A stretch of DNA of 64,000 bases, from the NCBI GenBank assembly GCA_020137815.1, contig CM035353.1, forward strand, positions 6,975,298 through 7,039,297, given 5' to 3'. This stretch comes from Hormiphora californensis. Lineage: Eukaryota; Ctenophora; Tentaculata; Cydippida; Pleurobrachiidae. The notes under the pieces were generated by a model. It saw only the letters and a program-made list of their open reading frames with translations, had not been told where the DNA came from and ran no database searches. The position numbers and the translations under genes were made by a program. Below are positions 1 through 8,280 of the stretch, one piece after another. Position 1 is the stretch's first letter, and each line of letters starts with the position of its first letter.

Positions 1-500
1 TTATAAAAAGCGTCTCTCCTATGCGCGCGCGCGCGTACATGCCTGTTACACTGAATTTAGGGCAAATGGGACCTGTCTGTAACTTCGGTTCCAGATGAGA
101 TAGAGACTTGAAATTTTGAACTTGAGTCAAAGACCCCAAGCCGGGTATACATTCCAAATTTCAAGTCAAACGGATGAAAGGGAGCCACGCTATAGCCTTC
201 TGAAATCTGGATTTTCAGCCAAACACCCATAAAACGTATAACTGCGTTTCTGGCGGCGCTTTTGGAGGGGGGGGGAATGGCAACCTTTGCGCTTGCCAGC
301 GCAGTGATTACTCTCGTTGATTTGTTTGCTTTTAAAAACTACGATTATTATATTATGCAGAGATATGAGATAAAATATTAAGCACTACTTCATGAATCTC
401 GCAATATAAGTTCAGTAAAAAGGGCAGTCAGTTTAGTGAGACATGAACATACGTGAGCGCGGTGAGGGTTCGGTATAGATCAAACATCTCACTGCAAGTT
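1..500. other. Intergenic DNA 3' of the LURP-one-related gene
   Basis: No convincing exon is visible. The stretch has a short alternating GC run near position 26, moderately AT-rich sequence and a G run at 267-275. It lies downstream of the minus-strand LURP-one-related gene, so part of it may be that gene's 3' untranslated region. No polyadenylation site was identified with confidence. Confidence 0.4.
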
Positions 501-507
501 CATTGAA

Positions 508-560
508 AACCATGGTGATGGTTACCTAGATGGTTACCATGCCATGGTAACCATGGTTAC
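508..560. repeat. Clustered GGTTACCATGGTAACC-type palindromes
   Basis: Several copies of the palindrome core TTACCATGGTAA and its halves follow one another here. The same core recurs across the window, for example at 1537-1547, 1848-1885, 7934-7946, 13981-13996 and 14033-14041. One copy is translated inside the EGF membrane gene. Function unknown. Confidence 0.6.
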
Positions 561-563
561 ACA

Positions 564-2383
564 CTACAAGTTCAGTGAAAAGTTCAGTCCACCCCCATGA
601 TGTAAACCATGGTGATGATGACCATGGCGATGATGACCATGTTTATTTCTATGCTTCTGATGTGCCTCCCGATAATCCCACATCAACACCAGGGCTGTCA
701 TGAATGCCACATCCACACCTGGCTCCACAGTAAGGTGGTATGTGTCTGCACCAAGTCTCATAAGGGAGGCTCCTAGTCCATCTTGGGAGAGGTGAGCATA
801 CACAATGGCAGGGTTCTGTGCGTCAACAATGCGGATGGAGGGAGAGATCAGACCATCTGCTTCCATTATCATTGACGGCACTCCCGTCCTGTGAAAGGAG
901 GGTGTTGAAATTAGTTAGTGGACATAATAACACTAGTTCGCCACACCCCCGAGTAGTATGATATAGGTCGGACCCCGATTTACCGGGAATAGCCCTAATT
1001 TCCACCGATCTCCGACTGTAGCTATTATACCACTCGCCTGGACCATGACAGAGCATAACACGGCGTCATACACATTTCTATTTGGAATTTCTATCTGGAG
1101 TTTCTGTTTGGAATTTCTATCTGGAAGAACCGCACGTGCAGATGCGCCGCGCCGCGGCTCAAATTCACGTGCGAGATTAAAGAGAGAGACACACATTAAC
1201 GTTATACGATTGTCTCTCACTCTCTCTGGAAAAACCGCACGTGCAGATGCGCCGCGCCGCGGCTCAAATTCACGTGCGTGTTATACAGGTTCTGACAGAG
1301 AATGCGAGCAAGAAATTCTAGGTGGAAATGTGTATGACGAACTGTTACTCCCCCCCCCCCCCTCCAAGACCCCCACCCGCCCGGCCCCCAACCCCCTATC
1401 CCGGGATGACCCCCCAACCAACCCCGCCCCCCACGCCGGCATTACTCACTGTATAGGATGGAAATCGGATGCGAATGGTGGTTGGTGGATGTACACGTAG
1501 CACTTTTGTGACGTAAATGCCATTTTCTCAAACACCATGGTAACTCGTCTCTCCTGAAGACTCTGGCCCCCGTTCAAAGCCCAGTTATTGAACTGACTGA
1601 AGAGAGAGTGGGGGTTATTGTTTATGAGCTGGACTGGCCCCGTTCAAAGCCCAGTTATTGAATTGACTGAAGAGAGAGAGAGAGTGGAGGTTATTGGTTT
1701 GATCTGTCAATAACGCGTGTTCCAGTTCTCACAATGTAGAGTTTTTCTCCTTGATTTCACAGACACAGTTTCCCATTACATCCAGTAAGAAGTAGTTACG
1801 GTTGAACCCACTCAGCACATTATTCACCTAGCGATATGTAGCTTAGTTACCATGGTTACACTCAGTATGTATCTTAGTTACCATGGTTACTCTCAGTACG
1901 TACAGGGTGTCCCACTGTCTTTGCACCACCTGCGATTTTGAGTCATGACTAGGCTCCATCAAAAGACAGTGGGACACCCTAGGTAGAATGAGAGCAATGC
2001 AGGTTGATCTATTGAGCATGGTGTCAGGTGTGGCTTTGATGTTTAATTGTAGCTCGTTGTTAGATAATTGTAACAAATTGATAATTACAGTCGGACCCCG
2101 ATTAACCGGGCAAAACCCTAGTTCCCCCGAGCATCCCAGTAAATCCCAGTACATCGGGGTCCGCCTGTAATTGTTAATGAACACCCACCGCAAACCATGG
2201 TTGTCCTGTTCCCGCATCAGATATTTGGAAGTTATTATCGTAGCTCATTGTAGCCTCTCTCAGTACCAGCTGGACATGCCGGTTGTTACAGAACTGTGGT
2301 CCAAAGACACACACTCTCTGGGTGGGGTCTCCATTACCGGCAGGAACCAGAGCAGGTTGATTTGGTACAACTATAGTCTGCAT
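564..2383 (-). CDS. LURP-one-related (tubby/scramblase-fold) protein, four exons
   Basis: Exons read on the minus strand: 2383-2189, 1827-1733, about 1560-1450 and 888-564. Together they give 726 bases, 241 residues plus stop, in one continuous phase. The family has a membrane- or ligand-binding beta-barrel fold (Pfam LOR/tubby C2 clan) with mostly unknown biochemistry. Seen here: an N-terminal segment ending GQPWFA, then NYFLLDVMGN, and in the last exon SPSIRIVDAQ followed by TYHLTVEPGVDVAFMTALVL. This follows the family pattern of a beta strand then a hydrophobic C-terminal helix. Past the domain is a His/Gly-rich tail that could bind metal (inference). The third exon's acceptor is uncertain: the pyrimidine-rich AG at 1554 would break frame, while the AG at 1561 keeps it. 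A transposon remnant lies in intron 1 and another in intron 3. Confidence 0.72.
968..1022. repeat. Degenerate CAGTCGGACC-type inverted-repeat element
   Basis: The left end reads GGTCGGACCCCGATTTACCG and the right end CCGACTGTA. Both match the terminal repeats of the small elements at 2086, 4119, 25993 and 45389. It lies in the last intron of the LURP-one-related gene. Confidence 0.6.
1127..1278. repeat. Two 46-bp GC-rich direct repeats
   Basis: The stretch ACCGCACGTGCAGATGCGCC and its continuation to TTCACGTGCG occurs at about 1129-1173 and again at about 1233-1278. Each copy has CACGTG E-box-like hexamers near both ends. It lies in the last intron of the LURP-one-related gene; whether it is regulatory is unknown. 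Confidence 0.6.
1904..1982. repeat. Small foldback element, AGGGTGTCCC ends
   Basis: Left arm CAGGGTGTCCCACTGTCTTT and right arm AAAGACAGTGGGACACCCT are inverted copies around a loop of about 37 bases. It lies in intron 1 of the LURP-one-related gene. The ends resemble mariner-type terminal repeats, but it is too short to classify. Confidence 0.7.
2086..2170. mobile_element. MITE with CAGTCGGACCCC terminal repeats
   Basis: It starts TA-CAGTCGGACCCCGATTAACC and ends GGGGTCCGCCTG-TA. It is one of about ten family members in this window. TA flanks and CAG termini fit the Tc1/mariner-pogo superfamily. It lies just inside intron 1 of the LURP-one-related gene, about 20 bases from the exon 1 donor. 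Confidence 0.75.
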
Positions 2384-2399
2384 TGCTAGAACGAGGTAG

Positions 2400-2660
2400 C
2401 AGCTGGTTAAATAGGATGCTTGTATTGTGCTGGTACAACTATATATAGTCTGCATGTTTCAATACACCCTTCTACCTGCAAAGCCTGATATCAATCAATC
2501 AAAGCTACCTCGGTGCAGGTAGTTTGAATATGAAATCTGGAGAAAATAAATATAACCATTGATAACGAGACGGCAGAATGTTTGTATTGCAGTGTGAGAT
2601 CAGAAGACATGACAATGTAGAGACAGGTAGGTCAGTACTCGGTACATACTGAGAGATAGA

Positions 2661-2698
<38 letters not shown>

Positions 2699-3215
2699 TG
2701 GAATGAGGGAGAGAGAGAGGTATAGAAAGAGCGTAATTAGAGTTTATACATTTCGTGCTATACAAGCTAAACACAATGTGATGTGTACACACATCTACAG
2801 AGAACAAGCTTCTGATTCTGAAGAAATATCGAACCGACATGTACAAAGAACAACACACACAGTTATACTAGTGTTATACACAGTATAGCATTCTCTCTCA
2901 TAGATAGAGGGAATATAATCCCGGATAACCTTGATCTAGCGAACCCTAACAGAGGGTGCCCTTAGCCCTACCAGAAGCTTGTAATGAAATTACCCCTCCG
3001 CAAAAGCCAACAATATAATAACAGGGGTGACTTCGTAACCAATACTAGAAGTTGGTTTGTCGTGGACATTGTGCTATGTGCGCCTCAAATTTGAGCCACT
3101 TAAGGATAACCATGATAGATACTCCGGTAATGCAATCCCCTTGACCCGTATAATAACCCTGATAGATTAGATAATCTCCGGGTTATCATGAAAAATGTCT
3201 TTTATCCACACTATA
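2400..3215. other. Intergenic DNA with GA microsatellite
   Basis: This upstream flank of the LURP-one-related gene contains a (GA)n tract at about 2657-2694 and AT-rich unique sequence. I see no supported exon. Around 2970-3070 there are fragments (ACCCCTCCGC, GGGGTGACTTCGTAACC) resembling the ends of the element at 11077-12218. Confidence 0.4.
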
Positions 3216-3216
3216 T

Positions 3217-3742
3217 AGGGGGGGGGCCAAGGCCAAAAAAAGCCAAACCCGCCCTGAAATCCGGGTCTGATCTGGCTTTTTTTGATCTGGCTTTTTTTGG
3301 CTTTTTTTGATCTGGCTTTTTTTGGATCTGGCTTTTTTTGGCCTTTTTTGGCTTTTTTTGATCTGGCTTTTTTTGATTTGGCAGTTTTGATCTGGCTTTT
3401 TTTGGCTTTTTTTGATCTGGCTTTTTTTGATCTGGCTTTTTTTGGCTTTTTTTGATCTGGCTTTTTTTGGCTTTTTTTTATCTGGCTTTTTTTGGCTTTT
3501 TTTGATCTGGCTTTTTTTAAATCAAACTTTTTTCGGTAAAAAAATATTTCCCTATCGATATAAAATGATAAAACTAGATCAAAGAAGCCATTTTAAAGTG
3601 TTTTTAGTGTCATACAGACCATATAATGTCAGAATTACATGCCAAAATGACCAAAAAAGTAGGGCCAAAAAAGCCAAAAAAAGCCAAACCCGCCCTAAAA
3701 TCCGGGATTGATCTGGCTTTTTTTGGCCTTGGCCCCCCCCCC
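3217..3742. repeat. G-run-ended foldback element with internal T7/GGC minisatellite
   Basis: The left end is a G run followed by CCAAGGCCAAAAAAAGCC. The right end is the inverse, GGCTTTTTTTGGCCTTGG followed by a C run. Inside, CCAAACCCGCCCT and a nearby CCGGG motif recur at both ends, and the left part is an array of TTTTTTTGATCTGGC/TTTTTTTGGC units. The architecture matches the element at 15530-16051. No transposase is present. Confidence 0.65.
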
Positions 3743-4118
3743 ATATACATGAGTGTTTAGTTCTGGGTATGTCATTCAGTGGTCCTAGAATGATGTTGTG
3801 ACGAACAACCAATTCAGTTGATTTGTTCCTATTTCGGAAGATATTCCATCCTCTCCTGACCACGCAATGGAAAACAAAAAGAAAGACTCATATCAAAGAA
3901 TTTATCGGCAAATTTAGTTTTACAATACGTACAATTTTTTACTCTTTTCACTCACTGCTTTAAATTGTTCAACATACAGAATAAGAAAGTCCTCTTTACA
4001 CCCGGCACAGTAGTACCAATTACCAAGTTACAGTGCTGCTTGTAGTGGGAATACGGTGTCTGAATAATACGGTATTTGACCATTACGGTTTCTGAAATAC
4101 ATATGTATTTGAAATACA

Positions 4119-4294
4119 TACAGTCGGACCCCGATTTACCGGGCCCCGATTTACCGGAACCCCAATTTACCGGGAGGATAAACTTCCCCCGATATGGGAA
4201 AATAACGGTATTTGACCCCGATATACCGGGCACCCCGATTTACCGGGCAAAACCCTTTCCCCCGAGCATCCCGGTAAATCGGGGTCCGACTGTA
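4119..4294. mobile_element. MITE, CAGTCGGACCCC family
   Basis: It has TA flanks, left end CAGTCGGACCCCGATTTACC and right end GGTAAATCGGGGTCCGACTG. The subterminal motif CCCCGATTTACCGG is repeated several times inside, giving a degenerate hairpin. It is the cleanest short copy of the family here. Confidence 0.82.
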
Positions 4295-4433
4295 TATATT
4301 TCGGTATCACGTGTTGTCAATCTGGCGCTCTGATTGGTCTCGTCTTACCGTTTTTCACTGATACCGTGTTGAACCGATACTGTATTCTCACTACAAGCAC
4401 CCATGTAATACTACATACTTCCAGTCACATTAG

Positions 4434-4801
4434 TACCCTGCTGGAATAGAATCGTTCAATATACTCAATATAAACGCGATCTAGCAGGCTAATTGTTCAA
4501 TAATTGATTGGATATTGAGGTTCTTGCGCGATTTATTGTTCAATTTCACGTCAATATACCTCGATAAGACCACGATATATCGAGGACAATAGAACACATG
4601 GGAATAATTGAACAATAAATCGCTCGGAAACCTCAATTATTGAACAATACTGCAATCGTGGTTTTATTGAGGTACATCGAGGTAAAATTGAACAATAAAT
4701 CGCGCAAGAACCTCAATATCCAATCAATTATTGAACAATATGAGTGCTAAATCGCGGTCATATTGAGGATATTGAACGATTCTATTCCGGCAGGGTAGTT
4801 C
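4434..4801. mobile_element. Foldback MITE of about 0.37 kb
   Basis: Terminal inverted repeats are TACCCTGCTGGAATAGAATC at the left and GATTCTATTCCGGCAGGGTA at the right. Long imperfect complementarity continues inwards, with repeated TTGAACAATAAATCGC and CCTCAATAT motifs. It ends about 90 bases from the stop codon of the poly-aspartate gene and has no coding capacity. Confidence 0.78.
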
Positions 4802-4887
4802 ATACGTCTATAATAGCACCGGCCACTCACTTTCGTCGGGTCGATCTATATGTTAGATCTTACCCTAACCGACCCTTTGATCGTACC

Positions 4888-5382
4888 CTAACCTCTCGAG
4901 CTCTTTCGTCTCCTAGTCGCTCGCTTTCGTCGGGTCGATCTTGTCTTACTCCTAGTCGCTCGCTTTCGTCGGGTCGATCTTGTCTTACTCCTAGTCGCTC
5001 GCTTTCGTCGGGTCGATCTTGTCCTACTCCTAGTCGCTCGCTTTCGTCGGGTCGATCTTGTCCTGGTCGCTCGCTTTTTTCGGGAAAGGCTTGAGACTTC
5101 ATCATCGTCATCATCGTCGTCATCATCGTCATCATCGTCATCATCATCGTCATCATCGTCATCATCACCTTCAGTAGAATCTTCATCATCATCATCATCA
5201 TCATCGTCGACTGTTTCTACCTCAGTAGAATTTCCACGGGCCGGGGCCATCATTCCACCTCCTCCGCCTCCTCGAGACATTCCTCCATTACCACGGCTGC
5301 TGCCCATAGACCCAGGAGCCGCGAGAACAGCTGCTACCACCAAAACGAGTAGAAACACAAAGAGACGCGGGAAAGTTGTCAT
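4888..5382 (-). CDS. Secreted poly-Asp protein with furin-flanked cationic repeats
   Basis: A one-exon, 164-residue frame with A at -3 of the ATG. Residues 5-22 are a classic hydrophobic signal peptide, probably cut near Ala21-Ala22, so the protein should be secreted. A Gly/Met/Ser linker with one N-glycosylation site (Asn51) follows. Then come Asp59-66 and an unbroken run of 22 Asp (73-94). Residues 101-164 are five about 13-residue repeats of Lys/Arg/Thr/Ser type (unit KRATRSKTRSTRR), each preceded by a furin consensus (RKKR or RRKR). The layout predicts an acidic pro-region masking cationic peptides released by convertases (inference). Possible roles are antimicrobial, signalling or mineral-templating peptides. 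I recognise no family. Poly-Asp and repeat lengths may vary between individuals. Confidence 0.72.
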   Translation of the reverse strand: MTTFPRLFVFLLVLVVAAVLAAPGSMGSSRGNGGMSRGGGGGGMMAPARGNSTEVETVDDDDDDDDEDSTEGDDDDDDDDDDDDDDDDDDDDDDEVSSLSRKKRATRTRSTRRKRATRSRTRSTRRKRATRSKTRSTRRKRATRSKTRSTRRKRATRRRKSSRG

Positions 5383-5626
5383 GATTGGGAATGTTAATTG
5401 TGGTGGGAGATATCAGCTTTTAAATGGTTTGAAAAGTGAGAATGACATACCTTCACCCACGCACCAACTGCAGTAACAGTTTTTAAAAGTGAGTGAAGAG
5501 ATTGAAAAATGAGGTCAACGAACAAAATAGATCAGGATTAGAATGTAGACAGTATTTTTTGTGTGCAAAACAAAGTAGCCAGATTTAAATGGGGGGAGTC
5601 TAGCACGATATTTATTCATGATACCC

Positions 5627-6248
5627 GGGCGGTATACGGTATGCTCAGCGTTTGGCTAAGTAAACATTAATCAAAAACAAAAAAGAACATTGTGGGTAAC
5701 CATATAAAAATGACACAAAACTCAGCGAGAGATGAACGAAATGTGGAACTGAAGGAAGAAGAAGAAAAAGCGAATGGAGAACAACACACACACACTCTCT
5801 CTCCCTCTCTCTTTCTATTTATGATCACACATGACGGGCGGTATACGGTATGCTCAGCGTTTGGCTAAGTAAACATTAATCAAAAACAAAAAGAACATTG
5901 TGGGTAACCATATAAAAATGACACAAAACTCAGCGAGAGATGAACGAAATGTGGAACTGAAGGAAGAAGAAGAAAAAGCGAATGGAGAACAACACACACA
6001 CACTCTCTCTCTCCCTCTCTCTTTCTATTTATGATCACACATGACGGGCGGTATACGGTATGTTCAGCGTTTGGCTATAAGTAAACTTAATCAAAAACGA
6101 AAAAGAACAATGTGGGTACCATATAAAAAGGACACAAAACTCAGCGAGAGATGAACGAAATGTGGAACTGAAGGAAGAAGAAGAAAAAGCGAATGGAGAA
6201 CAACACACACACTCTCTCTCTCCCTCTCTCTTTCTATTTATAATCACA
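5627..6248. repeat. Three tandem copies of a ~208-bp unit
   Basis: Three near-identical units start at about 5627, 5832 and 6042 with GACGGGCGGTATACGGTATG. Each contains TTTGGCTA, CTCAGCGAGAGATGAACG, a purine stretch and a CA/CT-rich tail. Unit 3 carries small indels. No open frame is conserved across copies. It lies between the poly-Asp gene and the EGF gene. Confidence 0.85.
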
Positions 6249-6303
6249 CATGTGTCCTCCTTGGTGTAGGTGGATCAGGTGTCAACAGCTCTCTAACTTC
6301 TTC

Positions 6304-6305
<2 letters not shown>

Positions 6306-6364
<59 letters not shown>
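6306..6364. repeat. (CA)n microsatellite
   Basis: A nearly uninterrupted CA dinucleotide repeat of about 28 units. A shorter ACACACAC run lies at 6491-6499 after a partly similar flank, so the surrounding block may itself be duplicated. Confidence 0.95.
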
Positions 6365-6367
<3 letters not shown>

Positions 6368-6655
6368 TCTCCTCCATACTACCACTACTACTACCACTAG
6401 TGCCTGGGCTTCCCTTGGAGCAGCTGCAGGGACTGAGTGTAGGTGTATCAGGTTTCACTTTCAGCAGCTCTATTCTGCAATTCTATTCTACACACACACG
6501 TATTATGGCATTCCCTAAAACAAACGAACACCCCCCCCCCCCCCAGGCCCATGACAGCTCCCTTCCACTTTCCAGTTACCCCCACAGCTCCCTTCCAGTT
6601 ACCAATGGTTATGGTGAATCTTATTCGATTTCAAAATCTAATCCTTTCCGGTACA

Positions 6656-6890
6656 GAGTGATGTGAGGTTGTAACCCTCTCTCCCTCTCTCTCTCTCTCT
6701 CTCTCTAGATTCAAGGGGACAGTATGTGAGGTTGTAACCCTGTCTCCCTCTCTCTCTAGATTCAAGGGGACTGTATGTGAGGTTAAAACCCTGTCTCTCT
6801 CTCTCTCTCTAGATTCAAGGGGACTGTATGTGAGGTAGCTGCAATCTAACCCTCCATCCCTCTCTAGATTCAAGGGGACAGTATGTGAGG
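6656..6890 (+). repeat. Tandem duplication of a 3' splice site (4 copies)
   Basis: The sequence CTCTCTAG followed by ATTCAAGGGGAC(A/T)GTATGT occurs with exon-side starts at 6709, 6760, 6813 and 6868, a period of 51-55 bases. Only the last copy runs into open coding sequence of the EGF gene. Each earlier copy also ends TGTGAG|GT, so it has an acceptor and a donor-like GT around a 22-base segment. Confidence 0.85.
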
Positions 6891-8035
6891 TAGATACCGC
6901 GCCGTGTACAGATAACCCGTGTAGACATGATGGAACATGTCAGCAGTACGGTATAGACGGTGATTACACGTGTACCTGTGATGAGGCTTGGACTGGCAAG
7001 AACTGTGAGGTACGTGTAGAATAATGTGTAATTGCCAGGTACTGTGATGATGAGGTAGGTGTGGAATAAGTTTTATTTTGGATCATCCCTGTGCTAACAT
7101 ATATTTTTAAACCCTGTTACACATACCGAAATACTGCAAGCTCGGGTACCCATTACCCAATATCACTGGTACTCTATCTTATAATGCTGGTAGTTACCTG
7201 GGGAATAAGTTAATGTGTTGCCAGGTTCGGTGCGTGCAACAACTTTAGGACTGTGGGGTAGGGAACTAATTAATGGAAGGTTTTCAGAGTACTCTAATTA
7301 TCCGGGTTCTAGATGTATATCTTCTCTAATATGAACTTTTGAAGGTACCGCTAACGTGTGAAGGGGAGCCGTGTGGTACGAATGGAAAGTGTAGGACAGT
7401 GGCGGGTGTGGTGTCCTGTCATTGTGACAAAACATGGACTGGACCAACATGTGAACAGGTGAAATTATTATATCTGTATATTATAGTTAATTATCCCGCC
7501 AATTAGTTTGATTAGTTCAGCTCAATTTCATAAATCAGCTCACCATTACCCCCTTCTACACCAGGTTGACTGTGAGGCATGCGAGCACGGCCGATGTACC
7601 CCCGATGGACGATGTGTGTGTAACCATGGTTACACCGGTCACACCTGCACCATAGAGGAGGGAGCGATGACTGACGGGACAACTTCAGCAGCACCCCTCA
7701 AATCCTGGGTGATTGTCCTGGCAGCGGTGTTGGGGACCATCCTCCTGCTAGTGGTGGTGGTGGTGTGGAGGTGCAGGGCAAGGTGTTTTGGGGGTGGTAA
7801 CACCCAGGGTGGTGGTGGTGTCAAGTATGGAGAGGTGACACCCGGAGGAGGAGGACAACAGCAGCCATATCAGACAATGAATTATCAGCAGGGGGGACCC
7901 CATGACAAACTGTTTACCCCAGATTACCATGCTGGTTACCATGGTAACTATGGGGGAGGAGGCGGTTACAATATGTTGGAGATGGCTGAATTGGCCGGGT
8001 CAACAGAAACGTTAGATTACGAAATTAAAGTTTAA
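6868..8035 (+). CDS. EGF-repeat single-pass membrane protein (3' exons)
   Basis: Three exons are secure: 6868-7009, 7345-7458 and 7565-8035 (stop TAA), joined in phase 0. Each of the first two encodes one six-cysteine EGF repeat (NPCRHDGTC...CTCDEAWTGKNC, and CEGEPCGTNGKC...CHCDKTWTGPTC). The third begins with another EGF repeat, followed by a Thr/Ser stalk. A strong transmembrane segment (WVIVLAAVLGTILLLVVVVV) and a WRCRARC stop-transfer with cysteines that could be palmitoylated come next. The cytoplasmic tail of about 100 residues is Gly/Tyr-rich and ends EIKV, resembling a class II PDZ ligand. The protein is probably a cell-surface adhesion or signalling protein. The 5' exons were not found; the first shown exon needs two bases from an upstream exon. 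Confidence 0.82.
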
Positions 8036-8086
8036 TAGTACGATTATAGTTTTATGTTTTTATAAAGTCATGTTTTTGCAGTTTAT

Positions 8087-8276
8087 TTAGGTGCCGGCAG
8101 GCACCTCCGACCCGAAGAAAACAGAAAAAACGAAAAAAAAAATTTTTGCCCCTGCACCAAATCCAAAAAGTGACGGCCCTATTTAGGTGCCGGCAGGCAC
8201 CTCCGACCCGAAGAAAACAGAAAAAACGAAAAAAAAAATTTTTGCCCCTGCACCAAATCCAAAAAGTGACGGCCCT
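8087..8276. repeat. Two tandem 94-bp units
   Basis: The unit begins TTTAGGTGCCGGCAGGCACC, where GGTGCCGGCAGGCACC is itself a palindrome. It continues through TCCGACCCGAAGAAAACAG to TTGCCCCTGCACCAAATCC and AAAAGTGACGGCCCTAT. The two copies are almost identical. This starts the large GCCCCTGCAC repeat zone. Confidence 0.85.
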
Positions 8277-8280
8277 ATAT

